Source: Clostridia bacterium | GTDB lineage: Bacteria; Bacillota; Clostridia; TANB77; CAG-508 | Assembly: GCA_900770385.1 (NCBI GenBank) | Contig: CAAGKK010000025.1 | Coordinates: 90,553-154,552 of the forward strand | Length of the DNA stretch: 64,000 nt | Reading direction: 5' to 3' | Shown here: positions 7,787 to 15,857 of the stretch, one piece after another | How positions within the stretch are numbered: the first letter of the stretch is position 1 | Layout of the letters: each line of letters starts with the position of its first letter | The notes under the pieces: model-generated | What the model saw: only the letters and a program-made list of their open reading frames with translations | What the model was told of the DNA's origin: nothing | The model's database searches: none | Position numbers and translations under genes: made by a program

Positions 7787-8765
7787 ACTTATTATATCTT
7801 AAATCATTTCCAAAAAATCTACAAATATTATAATATCCTACTAATCTAGAAAAGATTCTCTCATCATAAGTTTTAAATAAATTATTTAAACTTAAATTAG
7901 TGGATATAATAGTTTTTGTTATATGATTATTTTGATTTAATAATCTAGTATTTAAAATATTAAATAATTCAGAAAATTTCATATTATTTAAACTTTCAGT
8001 TCCTAAATCATCAATTATTAATAAATCAACATTTAATAGATCATTATAATTAAAGCTATCATTTTTTCCAAACCTATAATCCATTATAGAATCTAGCATT
8101 ACAGGAGCAGTTTGATAAAAAACAGTTTTTCCTTGTTTTAGTAACTCATTAGCAATACAGTTAGATAAAAATGTTTTGCCTAATCCTGTATTACCTGTAA
8201 AAAGAAGATTTTTTTCTTTACTGTCCTCAAAATTCTCAATAAAATTTAAAGATATCTCTCTAATTTTTTTAATATTTTCAAGAGGAGAAATATTTGATTT
8301 ATATTTTTTTTCATTTATTTCATCAGAAAATAAATTTAAATTAAATGTAGCAAAATTTTCATTTTCTAAACTAGAAATATTTGATTTATTATATTCAATA
8401 TTTAGTAATTTTTGCTTTAAACAAGCACACATAATTTGATTATTGTCAACTAAATACCCAGTATCATTGCACAATTTACAAGAATAATTAGGTTTAAAAA
8501 AGTCATCATTTATATTTAATTTTTTTAACAATAAAAATTTTTCTTTTTTATATTTTTCTAAGTTGTTTTGTAATTGGCTATAATCTTTATTTTGTAAAAT
8601 ACTCTTTGAAATTTCTATTGAAGTTTTATTTATTTTGTCATTAATATTAGATACTTCTGGATGTTCAGAATAAAATAATTCTAATTTTTTATCCAGTTCT
8701 AGTTCTTTTTCTAGTCTTTTTTTATCATATTCTTTTAATAATAATTTTAAAGTAGAGTTACTCAA
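7785..8765 (-). CDS. dnaI: Helicase loader, DnaI/DnaC-type ATP-binding protein
   Basis: This AAA+ protein of 326 residues would load the replicative helicase DnaB at the origin or at restarted forks. A predicted N-terminal coiled-coil is followed by a zinc-binding ribbon at about residues 95-115 (CKLCNDTGY, then MCACLKQK). The AAA+ core has Walker A FTGNTGLGKTF at about residue 190, Walker B LLIIDDLGTE at about 250, and sensor/arginine-finger region STNLSLNNLF...RIFSRLVG near the end. It lies 20 bases downstream of the DnaD-domain gene on the same strand, the usual dnaB/dnaD-dnaI primosome pairing of Firmicutes. The helicase gene dnaB itself is at 54.0 kb. Confidence 0.93.
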   Translation of the reverse strand: MSNSTLKLLLKEYDKKRLEKELELDKKLELFYSEHPEVSNINDKINKTSIEISKSILQNKDYSQLQNNLEKYKKEKFLLLKKLNINDDFFKPNYSCKLCNDTGYLVDNNQIMCACLKQKLLNIEYNKSNISSLENENFATFNLNLFSDEINEKKYKSNISPLENIKKIREISLNFIENFEDSKEKNLLFTGNTGLGKTFLSNCIANELLKQGKTVFYQTAPVMLDSIMDYRFGKNDSFNYNDLLNVDLLIIDDLGTESLNNMKFSELFNILNTRLLNQNNHITKTIISTNLSLNNLFKTYDERIFSRLVGYYNICRFFGNDLRYNK

Positions 8766-8785
8766 AATATACCTCCATAAAAATA

Positions 8786-9748
8786 TTAATTATTAGCATA
8801 TAAATCATCAAAATTTGTAATTTCTCTTTGATCATAATTATTATAATTTGTTTTCTTTTGTAATTCTTGAACTTTTTTAGTTTTATTTTTAAATTCTAAT
8901 AAATATTTTTTTACATCATCTGCACGAGAAAGATTTTTATCATACCAGTCAGAAATCATTTTGTCTAAGTAATCAAAGTTTGGATTTGTTTTTGAAGTTG
9001 TTTTCTTTAAAGCAAGTTCAATTACTTCGAAAGGATAATTATATTCAGAAATCCATTTTTCTACATATGCTTCTTCATATTGGGTTAGTTTTCTATTTAA
9101 GCCAAGCTTTTTACAAATTTCTTTTTTAATTTTTGTTAATTTTTCCTGTTTTTCAAAATATTCATCCAAATCATCAAAAGTTCTAATATTGTTTGCATAC
9201 CAAGCTTCTGCAACTGTTGCAACATAGTTTCTATGAAGTGCAGATTTCTCAAAACAATAACGAAATAATGCAAGCATAACTTCTTCATCAAATTTATATT
9301 TTTTAACCCATAAATCTATATCGTTATACCAAGATGGAGACATAATTCCTTGAAAAAATGTTGAATTAATAGCTTCTATCATTTTTGCAACAGATTGTTT
9401 TTTGGCATTATCTTCTATTTTTTCTTTTGATAATCCAATATTAGGAGTATATAATTTATGTAATTCAATTTCTTGCAAATTGTTTACAATAAAATCGTTT
9501 CCTTTTTTAGTTATAAGATTTAAATTCTCTAAAAAACTAAAAGCTTCTTCTATTAATTTTATAGGTAAAGATAGTTTTTTAGAAAAATCGTTAATTTTAA
9601 TTTCTTTATTATATTTTGATAAAAATACTAAATATAAATAAACTTTTATATAATCACCAGGAGTTTCACAAAGATACTCTGTAAAAAAAACATCTGGTAA
9701 TGTTGTTGAAGAAAAAAGAAACGGTACTTCATTTTGTTCTAATTTCAT
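8786..9748 (-). CDS. DnaD/DnaB-family primosome protein
   Basis: A 320-residue replication initiation protein. An N-terminal winged-helix region (about 1-110, with KVYLYLVFLSKY as the helical core) is followed by two DnaD-like DDBH2 domains, at about 115-195 and 210-285. The second carries the family YxxxIxxxW signature as YLDKMISDW. Such proteins remodel origin DNA and help DnaI load the helicase. The start ATG has SD GGAGG and its own promoter at 9779-9807. The gene lies between the T4SS operon upstream and dnaI downstream, all on the minus strand, so some T4SS readthrough into the replication genes is possible. Confidence 0.88.
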   Translation of the reverse strand: MKLEQNEVPFLFSSTTLPDVFFTEYLCETPGDYIKVYLYLVFLSKYNKEIKINDFSKKLSLPIKLIEEAFSFLENLNLITKKGNDFIVNNLQEIELHKLYTPNIGLSKEKIEDNAKKQSVAKMIEAINSTFFQGIMSPSWYNDIDLWVKKYKFDEEVMLALFRYCFEKSALHRNYVATVAEAWYANNIRTFDDLDEYFEKQEKLTKIKKEICKKLGLNRKLTQYEEAYVEKWISEYNYPFEVIELALKKTTSKTNPNFDYLDKMISDWYDKNLSRADDVKKYLLEFKNKTKKVQELQKKTNYNNYDQREITNFDDLYANN

Positions 9749-9778
9749 ATTAGTAAGCCTCCTAATTTGTTTTGTAGA

Positions 9779-9807
9779 ATTATATCATTTTTTAGATCTA
9801 AATACAA
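9779..9807 (-). promoter_or_regulatory. Promoter of dnaD-like/dnaI operon
   Basis: On the minus strand, -35 TTGTAT (9807-9802) and -10 TATAAT (9784-9779) are separated by 17 bp. They lie about 30 bases before the dnaD-like ATG, in the 66-bp gap after the last T4SS gene. Confidence 0.65.
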
Positions 9808-9814
9808 TGATAAA

Positions 9815-10099
9815 CTAATATTTCTTATATAAATAAACACATCGATTTTTGAAAAATTTAATAATATATAATAATACTAAAAATATATTTTCATTATTTA
9901 AACCAGTAATGCTCAAAATAAATAATGGGAAGCATGTAGAAATAAAAACAAATATTCTAATATTAATATTTTTAAATAAAAAACTAGTAATACAAAAAAT
10001 AAAAATATAAAAAATTAAATTAATAATTAAAGTAGAATAATCAATAATTCCTAAGAATTTATTTTTAAAAGAATAATTTTGAGGAAAAATAAATTTCAT
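9815..10099 (-). CDS. PrgI/VirB3-like T4SS inner-membrane protein
   Basis: This 94-residue protein has the PrgI-family layout: N-terminal FIFPQNYSFKNKFLGIIDY (compare IPKN...FFG in the family), two closely spaced membrane segments (about 25-45 and 48-65), and a basic C-terminal tail ending FFKNRCVYLYKKY. PrgI/VirB3 proteins bind VirB4 at the membrane. In most Gram-positive systems this gene directly precedes virB4; here virB4 is 6 kb away across gyrA on the other strand. The start ATG has SD TAGGAG. It is the last gene of the minus-strand T4SS operon, 9 bases after virB6. Confidence 0.8.
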   Translation of the reverse strand: MKFIFPQNYSFKNKFLGIIDYSTLIINLIFYIFIFCITSFLFKNINIRIFVFISTCFPLFILSITGLNNENIFLVLLYIIKFFKNRCVYLYKKY

Positions 10100-10108
10100 A
10101 AAAAACTC

Positions 10109-10987
10109 CTATTTATTTATAATATTTTTAAAATTATTTAAATTAGCAGAAAAATCGGTATTAATTCCACCTAGCATTTCTCTAACATATGAATTTGATT
10201 TTATTAAAATAAAAATTGACCCAATTAAAATAAATTTTGCAAATAAATTATTACTAGATAAATTTAAAGAAAAAATAAAAAGCAAAACAATGGAAACAAA
10301 AGACTGTATTAACAATAAGGAAATAAAAGATTTAAACCAACTTCTGAAAAATATAGAAGAAGCTTTAGTGGAAAGACTTAAAAAAGCAAAAGGGGAAATT
10401 AATACAAAAATTTTAATTAAAATATATCTAATTGAATATACAATTACTAAATTTAAAATTCCAAAAGAAATAAACGATTTTAGAATACCATCTAAAGAAA
10501 AAACATCAAGAGAATCACCATTAATAGAAATTACAGAATTAAGTTTTTGTATAAGCTTAGAAAATGTAATAGGAGAATGATACAAGTTTTCACCAATTTG
10601 TCTAATAGAATCAGATATAAGTGAATTTAAATTAATTATTTGATCACACAGAAAAAATGAAAAATTCATACAAATACCAAAAACAATTAATTTAAAAATA
10701 AACTTTGAAGGTTTTTCTACAGATGTAACACCTAAATGAGAAAAAAGTAATTTAAAACCATAATATAAAAGAAAACCAAAAACTAAAGAATTTGCTACAA
10801 TTAAAATTCCATCTTTTGAAGAAAAACCTAATAATTTAGCAACATATTTATCATTTAAAATATTTGAATTGATAAAAACGAATTTATCTAATATTGAATA
10901 AGTTTGATTATCTATAGAAGAAAAGATGCGAGAAAACATAGTATTAATTGTTGAGATAATAATATTTGTAATATTAGAAGCATCCAA
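10109..10987 (-). CDS. VirB6/TrbL-like polytopic T4SS membrane protein
   Basis: A 292-residue protein with about six membrane segments (about 65-85, 95-115, 165-185, 187-205, 215-240 and 250-265) separated by short loops. The C-terminal signature SYVREMLGGINTDF is typical of Firmicutes VirB6-like conjugation proteins, which form the translocation channel in the membrane. The start is TTG at 10987 with SD AGAGGTGAT seven bases upstream. It lies between the pilin-like gene and prgI in one operon, the order normally seen in Gram-positive conjugation modules. Confidence 0.82.
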   Translation of the reverse strand: MDASNITNIIISTINTMFSRIFSSIDNQTYSILDKFVFINSNILNDKYVAKLLGFSSKDGILIVANSLVFGFLLYYGFKLLFSHLGVTSVEKPSKFIFKLIVFGICMNFSFFLCDQIINLNSLISDSIRQIGENLYHSPITFSKLIQKLNSVISINGDSLDVFSLDGILKSFISFGILNLVIVYSIRYILIKIFVLISPFAFLSLSTKASSIFFRSWFKSFISLLLIQSFVSIVLLFIFSLNLSSNNLFAKFILIGSIFILIKSNSYVREMLGGINTDFSANLNNFKNIINK

Positions 10988-10997
10988 GAAATCACCT

Positions 10998-11330
10998 CTA
11001 TCCTAAAAGCCCTTGAATAGTTGACAAAATTAAATCTGTAACAAGAATAAATGCATATGAAAAAATTGAACCTTTAATTAAATTTTTTCCAGTTCTGATT
11101 TTTTCTTCATCACCAAAACTAAATTTTCGCATAAACACACCAGTACCTATAGCAACAGCAGCTGCAGGAGTAGCCAATTTTATAAGCCAAGTTTTTATTT
11201 TTTCAAATGCACGCATCATAGTGGAAACTAAAGTTGGATAGGCACAATAAGATATTGTTGCAAAATTAAAATAGAAAATAATAAATAATATAATAAAATA
11301 AAAAAAGAAAAATTTATTTTTTGAGTTCAT
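10998..11330 (-). CDS. VirB2-like pilin or small T4SS membrane protein
   Basis: A 110-residue protein with a hydrophobic signal-like segment (residues 8-30, ending SYCAYPTL), a short amphipathic stretch (TMMRAFEKIKTWLIKLATP), a Gly/Ala membrane segment (AAAVAIGTGVFM), a polar hairpin (SFGDEEKIRTGKN), and a second C-terminal membrane segment. This is the layout of VirB2/TrbC pilins and of small proteins beside virB6 in Gram-positive T4SS. SD AGGAGG precedes the ATG. It sits 18 bases after virD4 and 10 bases before virB6. A true surface pilus in a Gram-positive cell is not established, so a channel role is equally possible. Confidence 0.72.
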   Translation of the reverse strand: MNSKNKFFFFYFIILFIIFYFNFATISYCAYPTLVSTMMRAFEKIKTWLIKLATPAAAVAIGTGVFMRKFSFGDEEKIRTGKNLIKGSIFSYAFILVTDLILSTIQGLLG

Positions 11331-11348
11331 ATAAAACCTCCTATAAAC

Positions 11349-13046
11349 TTATTTTTTAAAATATGGAATCATTTTTAATTCTTGAGGGGAAATAATATTA
11401 GATCCTGTAGAAAGAAAACATAAGCAGTGAAAACATTGTAATGTTTGAGTAAAAAAGTTTGTATCATAAATAAAATCAAATTGAGTATAAGTATTAATAC
11501 TCTCAGAAATATTTGAATCAAAAGATTGGAATTTTTTTGTTAAATAATTAAAAGTAGTTTCTTTACCATTTTCAGAAATACTCCTCGAAAATTTTGTTTT
11601 TTCAGTTTTTCCTATTTGTTTTTGTGCTTCCTCTATAGTTAGGATATCATCAGTTCTATACCACAGTTTGTTAATTAAATTTTGAGTAATAGCATTTACA
11701 GTATATTTATTATTTATAGTATTAAGTAAAGATGTATAACTTTGTGTTGCAACAATATTAATACATTTAGCTTCTCTACTTTGTGCAAAAAAATCAGCAT
11801 CCGTTGCAGTTACATATTCATGATATTCATCGCTAATAAATACAGATATGCGAGGAATATAACCACTTGCTAAATTAAGCATTACTTCTGTTTGAAAATC
11901 TAATTTTAAATAAGCAGCAATAATTTTTGATAAATTACGGTATTCAGAAATATTCATATTTAATACTACAATTTTTCCATTTTTTAAAACATCACTAAAA
12001 CCATCAAAAGTAATATCTTTTTTGGGAGTAGAAAAGGTATTTAATACATCAATATCAGAAACAAATGAATTAGTGATTCTAGTTATTTCAGATTTTAAAA
12101 TAGAAAGAGTCCTAGAATCCAAAGCTTTAAATTCTTTTTCAAAAAAATTTATACAAGATAATAAATGGTAGGCATCTTCCTTTGAAAGATCGCCAGAAAA
12201 GAAATTTTCTTTTACGATTTCTAATTTTTTAGAAAAATAGTCTGGAACAGTAATTAAATTATGTAACTCGGAAAAGGTGACATAATTGTTGTTATACAAA
12301 CGACAAAATTTAATTGCTTCACAAAGAATTTGTTCTGCCTTATCAAGCCAGAAAGATTCACTATTATTTGGTGAAAATAAAGTTAAAATTGTTTTTAATC
12401 TATTAGCTAAGATAGAAGCTTTTAAGTTTGGTTTGTCGAGCGGATTATATTTTACTTCATTTTTTAAATCTATAACTATTAAATCTTGTAATCTATTATA
12501 AGTTTTACAGTATTTTTCTACTTGCTTATAGTAATTTCCTTTTACATCTAAAATTAACATTGAAAATTTTTCAGAAAAATTGCTATTAGCATAAGAAATA
12601 AGTTGTTCTGTAAAAGGATACATTGCAGAACTTGTTTTTCCAGTTCCAATAGTACCAGTTACTAAAATATTTTGAAACAAACCACCAAGAGGTAAATATA
12701 TAGCAGTATTATTTATAGCATTTCCAATTTTTAAATGAAAGCCATCATTATAAAAAGTTGGTAGTGTATTAGATTTTTTTGAATATTTAGAATATTTTTT
12801 AAAATAAAAAGAAAAAATACTATTTGAAATAATTAAATTAGAAACAACCATAAACAGTAAAGATAATTTTTTTATATTAGACCAAGCATAGGGATATTTA
12901 GAACAAATATTAAAAGGATGTATAGCAAAAGAAATTATTATATTATTTGAAGTATAAATAGAATGAAAAAGTAACATATAAATAGAAAAATATAAAAGTA
13001 AAAAGGACAAAACAAAAATAAGCCTTTTTTTAAAAGTTAAAAACAT
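11349..13046 (-). CDS. virD4: VirD4/TraG-type coupling ATPase
   Basis: This 565-residue type IV coupling protein selects substrates and delivers them to the secretion channel. Two N-terminal membrane segments (about 8-30 and 60-80) precede the RecA-like domain. Walker A GTIGTGKTS is at 131-139, Walker B VFISDEYHEY near 405, and the C-terminal TraG-type core contains NLINKLWYRT. The motifs are intact. No relaxase or oriT-like gene lies in the window, so the substrate may be protein, or DNA processed elsewhere. ATG with SD AGAGGTG. A 46-codon membrane-protein frame ends 14 bases upstream. Confidence 0.9.
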   Translation of the reverse strand: MFLTFKKRLIFVLSFLLLYFSIYMLLFHSIYTSNNIIISFAIHPFNICSKYPYAWSNIKKLSLLFMVVSNLIISNSIFSFYFKKYSKYSKKSNTLPTFYNDGFHLKIGNAINNTAIYLPLGGLFQNILVTGTIGTGKTSSAMYPFTEQLISYANSNFSEKFSMLILDVKGNYYKQVEKYCKTYNRLQDLIVIDLKNEVKYNPLDKPNLKASILANRLKTILTLFSPNNSESFWLDKAEQILCEAIKFCRLYNNNYVTFSELHNLITVPDYFSKKLEIVKENFFSGDLSKEDAYHLLSCINFFEKEFKALDSRTLSILKSEITRITNSFVSDIDVLNTFSTPKKDITFDGFSDVLKNGKIVVLNMNISEYRNLSKIIAAYLKLDFQTEVMLNLASGYIPRISVFISDEYHEYVTATDADFFAQSREAKCINIVATQSYTSLLNTINNKYTVNAITQNLINKLWYRTDDILTIEEAQKQIGKTEKTKFSRSISENGKETTFNYLTKKFQSFDSNISESINTYTQFDFIYDTNFFTQTLQCFHCLCFLSTGSNIISPQELKMIPYFKK

Positions 13047-13060
13047 ATAAAAAGCACCTC

Positions 13061-13201
13061 TTATGATAAATTTTTTTTAATATTTAATTTTGAACCTTGA
13101 ATATTATGGAATAAATATTGAACTATTAAAAGATAAAAAGAATAAGAACAAATAAAAAAATGAAAAATAAAGAATATAAAAAATAAACTAATAGTTGTTA
13201 T
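13061..13201 (-). CDS. Small membrane protein with apparent ATA start, first in T4SS operon
   Basis: This is a 46-codon frame, too short for most gene callers. It begins at ATA (13201-13199) five bases after a near-perfect SD, AAGGTGGTGAT, and ends at TAA just before the SD of virD4. No ATG, GTG or TTG occurs in the frame, and an in-frame TGA lies two codons upstream of the ATA. The product is a Phe/Ile-rich membrane segment (about residues 4-32) followed by a short basic tail (GSKLNIKKNLS). Small single-pass proteins are common in T4SS operons. The strong SD and the coupling to virD4 support it, but AT-rich sequence yields such frames easily, so confidence is moderate. Confidence 0.5.
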   Translation of the reverse strand: MTTISLFFIFFIFHFFICSYSFYLLIVQYLFHNIQGSKLNIKKNLS

Positions 13202-13230
13202 AAAATATCACCACCTTTACAATTTTTTCC

Positions 13231-13259
13231 ATAATACAATAAAAAAATAAAAATGTCTA
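13231..13259 (-). promoter_or_regulatory. Promoter of minus-strand T4SS operon
   Basis: On the minus strand, -35 TAGACA (13259-13254) and -10 TATTAT (13236-13231) are separated by 17 bp. Transcription would start near 13225, giving a short leader that holds the SD of the 46-codon gene. The promoter region is shared with the divergent DUF1858 gene. Confidence 0.6.
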
Positions 13260-13311
13260 TACTTTTTTAAAAAATTATGCTAAAATAATAAAAAAATATT
13301 GGAGGTAAGAT

Positions 13312-13497
13312 ATGAAAATAGAAAAAGATATAACAATAGGACAACTATTAGAAGAAAGCCCAGAGAAAGCAGAAATCTTATTAGCTGCAGGTATGCATTG
13401 CTTAGGATGTCCAGCATCTCAAGCTGAAACATTAGAAGAAGCTTGTATGGTACATGGAATAGATGTAGAAGAACTATTAGAAAAATTAAATGCATAG
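13312..13497 (+). CDS. DUF1858 domain protein (redox-disulfide type)
   Basis: A 61-residue protein made entirely of a DUF1858 domain: ITIGQLLEESPEKAEILLAAGMHCLGCPAS, with the paired cysteines of HCLGC, then an LEEACMVHGID helix. The family is found beside hybrid-cluster proteins and in anaerobes and is thought to bind metal or form a redox disulfide; its exact role is unknown. ATG with SD GGAGG. It is a single-gene unit between the divergent T4SS operon and a tRNA cluster. Confidence 0.88.
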   Translation: MKIEKDITIGQLLEESPEKAEILLAAGMHCLGCPASQAETLEEACMVHGIDVEELLEKLNA

Positions 13498-13522
13498 AAA
13501 ATAAAAAAATTTACAAAAAACA

Positions 13523-13551
13523 TTGACAAGAGGAGAAAAATGTTGTAATAT
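13523..13551 (+). promoter_or_regulatory. Promoter of tRNA cluster
   Basis: TTGACA (13523-13528) and TAATAT (13546-13551) have a 17-bp spacer and lie about 50 bases before tRNA-Lys. The three tRNAs that follow are 4-7 bases apart, so they form one transcript. Confidence 0.65.
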
Positions 13552-13599
13552 ATATAGGCAGTTTGTTTTAAAACTGCTTATATATTTAATTGGTGACAT

Positions 13600-13675
13600 G
13601 GGCCATTAGCTCAGGTGGTAGAGCACTTGACTTTTAATCAAGTTGTCCGCAGTTCGAGTCTGCGATGGCTCACCA
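13600..13675 (+). tRNA. tRNA-Lys (TTT)
   Basis: A complete 76-nt cloverleaf with encoded CCA. The acceptor arms GGGCCAT and ATGGCTC pair with one G-U. The anticodon loop CTTTTAA gives TTT, and the T-arm is TTCGAGT. It is the first of three clustered tRNAs. Confidence 0.95.
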
Positions 13676-13679
13676 ATAC

Positions 13680-13754
13680 GGCCCCTTGGTCAAGCGGTTA
13701 AGACATCGCCCTTTCACGGCGGAGACATGGGTTCGATTCCCGTAGGGGTCACCA
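13680..13754 (+). tRNA. tRNA-Glu (TTC)
   Basis: A complete 75-nt cloverleaf with CCA. The acceptor arms are GGCCCCT/AGGGGTC, and the anticodon loop CTTTCAC gives TTC. It starts four bases after tRNA-Lys. Confidence 0.95.
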
Positions 13755-13761
13755 AATATAT

Positions 13762-13837
<76 letters not shown>

Positions 13838-13840
13838 AAA

Positions 13841-13880
13841 GATCAAGAGTTTTGAGAAATCTTAATTCTTGATTTTTTTT
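13841..13880 (+). terminator. Terminator of tRNA cluster
   Basis: ATCAAGA (13842-13848) pairs with TCTTGAT (13867-13873), followed by eight T. It ends the Lys-Glu-Thr transcript. Confidence 0.75.
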
Positions 13881-13936
13881 ACATAACTTTATCCGTTAAT
13901 GCGGAATTTACATTGCTTTTATGGAGGAATATAACT

Positions 13937-14662
13937 ATGAAAACTGTAATAGTAACAGGGGGTTCAAGAGGAATAGGAGCAGCTATAGTAAAAGAGTTAG
14001 CATTAAAAAAATATAATGTGGTTCTAAATTATAATAAATCAGAAAAAGAAGCAGAAAAAATAAAAGAAGAACTAAAAGAAAATGATATAAATATAGAAAT
14101 ATTTAAAGCAGATGTTTCTGATAAAAAACAGGCAAAAGAATTAATAGAATTTACGCTAAATAAATTTAAAAATATAGATGTTTTAATTAATAATGCAGGA
14201 ATTGATCAAATAAAGCCATTCATGGAAATTACAGAAAATGATTGGAATACAATGTTTAAAATAAATTTAAATTCTGTTTTTAATTGTACACAAGAAGCCT
14301 TAAAAAATATGATACATAATAAAAAAGGATGTATAATTAATATTTCATCGATTTGGGGAATTACAGGAGCTTCATGCGAAGTGCACTATAGTGCATCAAA
14401 AGCTGCAATAGATGGAATGACTAAGGCATTAGCTAAAGAATTAGGGCCATCTAATATCAGAGTAAATTCAATTGCACCAGGATTAGTAAATACAGAAATG
14501 AACAAAGAATTAAGTAAAGAAGATTTAGCAGAATTAAAAAAAGAAATTCCATTAGGAAGAATTGCACAGCCAGAAGAAATAGCAAAAAGTGTAGAATGGT
14601 TAATTGAAGATGAATATGTTTCTGGTCAAATAATATCTGTAAATGGCGGATGGAATATATAA
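13937..14662 (+). CDS. fabG: 3-oxoacyl-ACP reductase-like short-chain dehydrogenase
   Basis: This 241-residue SDR enzyme probably reduces 3-oxoacyl-ACP to the 3-hydroxy form with NADPH in fatty-acid elongation. It shows the cofactor motif TGGSRGIG at residues 7-14, NNAG at about 87-90, catalytic Ser in INISSIWG, the YSASK pair (Tyr/Lys), and the C-terminal GQIISVNGGW typical of FabG. ATG 13937 with SD GGAGG is preferred to upstream codons. It stands alone rather than in a fab operon, so another SDR substrate is possible. A strong hairpin terminator overlaps the stop codon. Confidence 0.85.
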   Translation: MKTVIVTGGSRGIGAAIVKELALKKYNVVLNYNKSEKEAEKIKEELKENDINIEIFKADVSDKKQAKELIEFTLNKFKNIDVLINNAGIDQIKPFMEITENDWNTMFKINLNSVFNCTQEALKNMIHNKKGCIINISSIWGITGASCEVHYSASKAAIDGMTKALAKELGPSNIRVNSIAPGLVNTEMNKELSKEDLAELKKEIPLGRIAQPEEIAKSVEWLIEDEYVSGQIISVNGGWNI

Positions 14663-14690
14663 AAGCAAGCACTAAGTGCTTGCTTTTTTA
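14661..14690. terminator. Bidirectional terminator, fabG / starch-binding-like gene
   Basis: AAAAGCAAGCACT and AGTGCTTGCTTTT form a 13-bp stem with a very short loop and a T-run. It serves fabG and, on the other strand, the convergent gene ending at 14688. Confidence 0.85.
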
Positions 14691-15152
14691 ATCTTCGTTA
14701 TTTATTTTTCTTTTATAATTACCTGAAATTAATCTTGGAACATATATTAATAATTTGTAAACTGCTAATCTGATTTTTTTGCTCCACAAATATGTTTTTC
14801 TTAAGTGTGGTCTTGTATCAATAGAAAGTTCTTCTCGAACTACTAAAGCAGTTTCGCTTTTTTCAATATTAAATATATAATTTTCATAATTATTATTATC
14901 CCAATTATTATTTCCATCTCTAAAACAGAAGTTTAATGTATTATATTCTGGTAATTTGATTTCTGCTTGGAATCCTAAATCAGTTTTTTCCATTTTAATT
15001 TCATTTAAGTCTTTCCATTCATTATCAAATCCATAGTGTAAAAATACTTCTTCAGCTTCATTTTGAAATAAAGAACCGGTGTAAGATATTTTTACATCAG
15101 TGTTTTGAATTAATTTATCTGTATTAAAGAATATATTTTTTGATAATTCCAT
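14688..15152 (-). CDS. Orphan CBM25/26-like (starch-binding fold) protein
   Basis: A 154-residue protein starting at ATG 15152 (SD GAGGAG). Residues about 15-95 have the layout of carbohydrate-binding modules of the CBM25/26 type: VFLHYGFDNEW, then EIKMEKTDLGFQAEIKLP, then LNFCFRDGNNNWDNNNYENY, the usual aromatic and Asn ligand block. There is no signal peptide and no catalytic domain, so it probably acts inside the cell, perhaps on glycogen or as a scaffold. The C-terminal 55 residues are basic (TYLWSKKIRLAVYKLL...YKRKINNED) and unlike known modules. The family call is from motif pattern; the function is unknown. Confidence 0.65.
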   Translation of the reverse strand: MELSKNIFFNTDKLIQNTDVKISYTGSLFQNEAEEVFLHYGFDNEWKDLNEIKMEKTDLGFQAEIKLPEYNTLNFCFRDGNNNWDNNNYENYIFNIEKSETALVVREELSIDTRPHLRKTYLWSKKIRLAVYKLLIYVPRLISGNYKRKINNED

Positions 15153-15238
15153 TTCTTTTCTCCTCAAATTTCTTCTTTTGTACGAATATTATATTATTAA
15201 TGTTTTTTAAAATCAAGTGTTTTTGATAAAAAATAAGA

Positions 15239-15811
15239 TTATTTTACAAATACTTTTCCTATAATATAAAAAGTATCAGAATCCAATATTTTTATATCAT
15301 TAAATTTATCATTTAATGCTTTTAAAGTGATTTTTCCATTTTTATTTATAAACTTTCTTATTAAAATTTTGTCATTATAAGAAAAAATTCCAAAATCTTT
15401 GCTATTTAAAGGAGTATTAAACTCAACAAAAACATATGAATTTTTTGCTATTTTAGGAGCCATAGAGTCATCTCTTACCTTTAAAGCAATTGCAGAACTA
15501 GGCAAATCAGGTGGGCAATCAACAAAACCGCCTATACTGTCTACAGCCAAAAGTTTGTTATATGATATATGTCTTACTACATTATAATCTTCTTGTTCTT
15601 CATTAATTACTTTATCGTAAGTATACATTAGTTGTTGATATGGAATATTTAATGCTTGACAAATATTTTTTAAAGCTTTATGACTAGGATTTCTTTCACC
15701 TTTTTCAATATGTGTTAAATGACCTATATTAATATCAGTTAATCTAGCCAATTCTGTTTTTGACATTCCTTTTTCTTTTCTTGCTTTGGCAATCATATCA
15801 CCAATCATCAT
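15239..15811 (-). CDS. HTH-type repressor with S24 (LexA/CI-like) peptidase domain
   Basis: A 190-residue regulator. An N-terminal Cro/CI HTH (KARKEKGMSKTELARLTD ... HLTHIEKGERNPS) spans residues about 5-60. A C-terminal S24 fold spans about 90-190, with the catalytic Ser in DDSMAPKI and the Lys partner in ILIRKFI. Such proteins are phage-CI-like or stress repressors inactivated by self-cleavage; the Ala-Gly cleavage pair is not obvious, and GG in DSIGGFVD is the nearest candidate. SD AGAGGTG. It is divergent from a small HTH gene, and both promoters contain TTGTC-containing inverted repeats. No phage genes are near. Confidence 0.85.
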   Translation of the reverse strand: MMIGDMIAKARKEKGMSKTELARLTDINIGHLTHIEKGERNPSHKALKNICQALNIPYQQLMYTYDKVINEEQEDYNVVRHISYNKLLAVDSIGGFVDCPPDLPSSAIALKVRDDSMAPKIAKNSYVFVEFNTPLNSKDFGIFSYNDKILIRKFINKNGKITLKALNDKFNDIKILDSDTFYIIGKVFVK

Positions 15812-15857
15812 AAGAAAGCACCTCTTTTTCTAAAAATTTACTTAATTATACAGTAAA

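Noticed and set aside
10290..10580. Plus-strand frame of 96 codons opposite virB6
   Set aside because: It lies wholly antisense to a conserved membrane protein, has no SD, and has a composition mirroring the other strand.
1102..13201. T4SS genes as an integrated conjugative element
   Set aside because: No integrase, relaxase, excision gene, att repeats or cargo were found, and the genes are split by gyrA and dnaD-dnaI on opposite strands.
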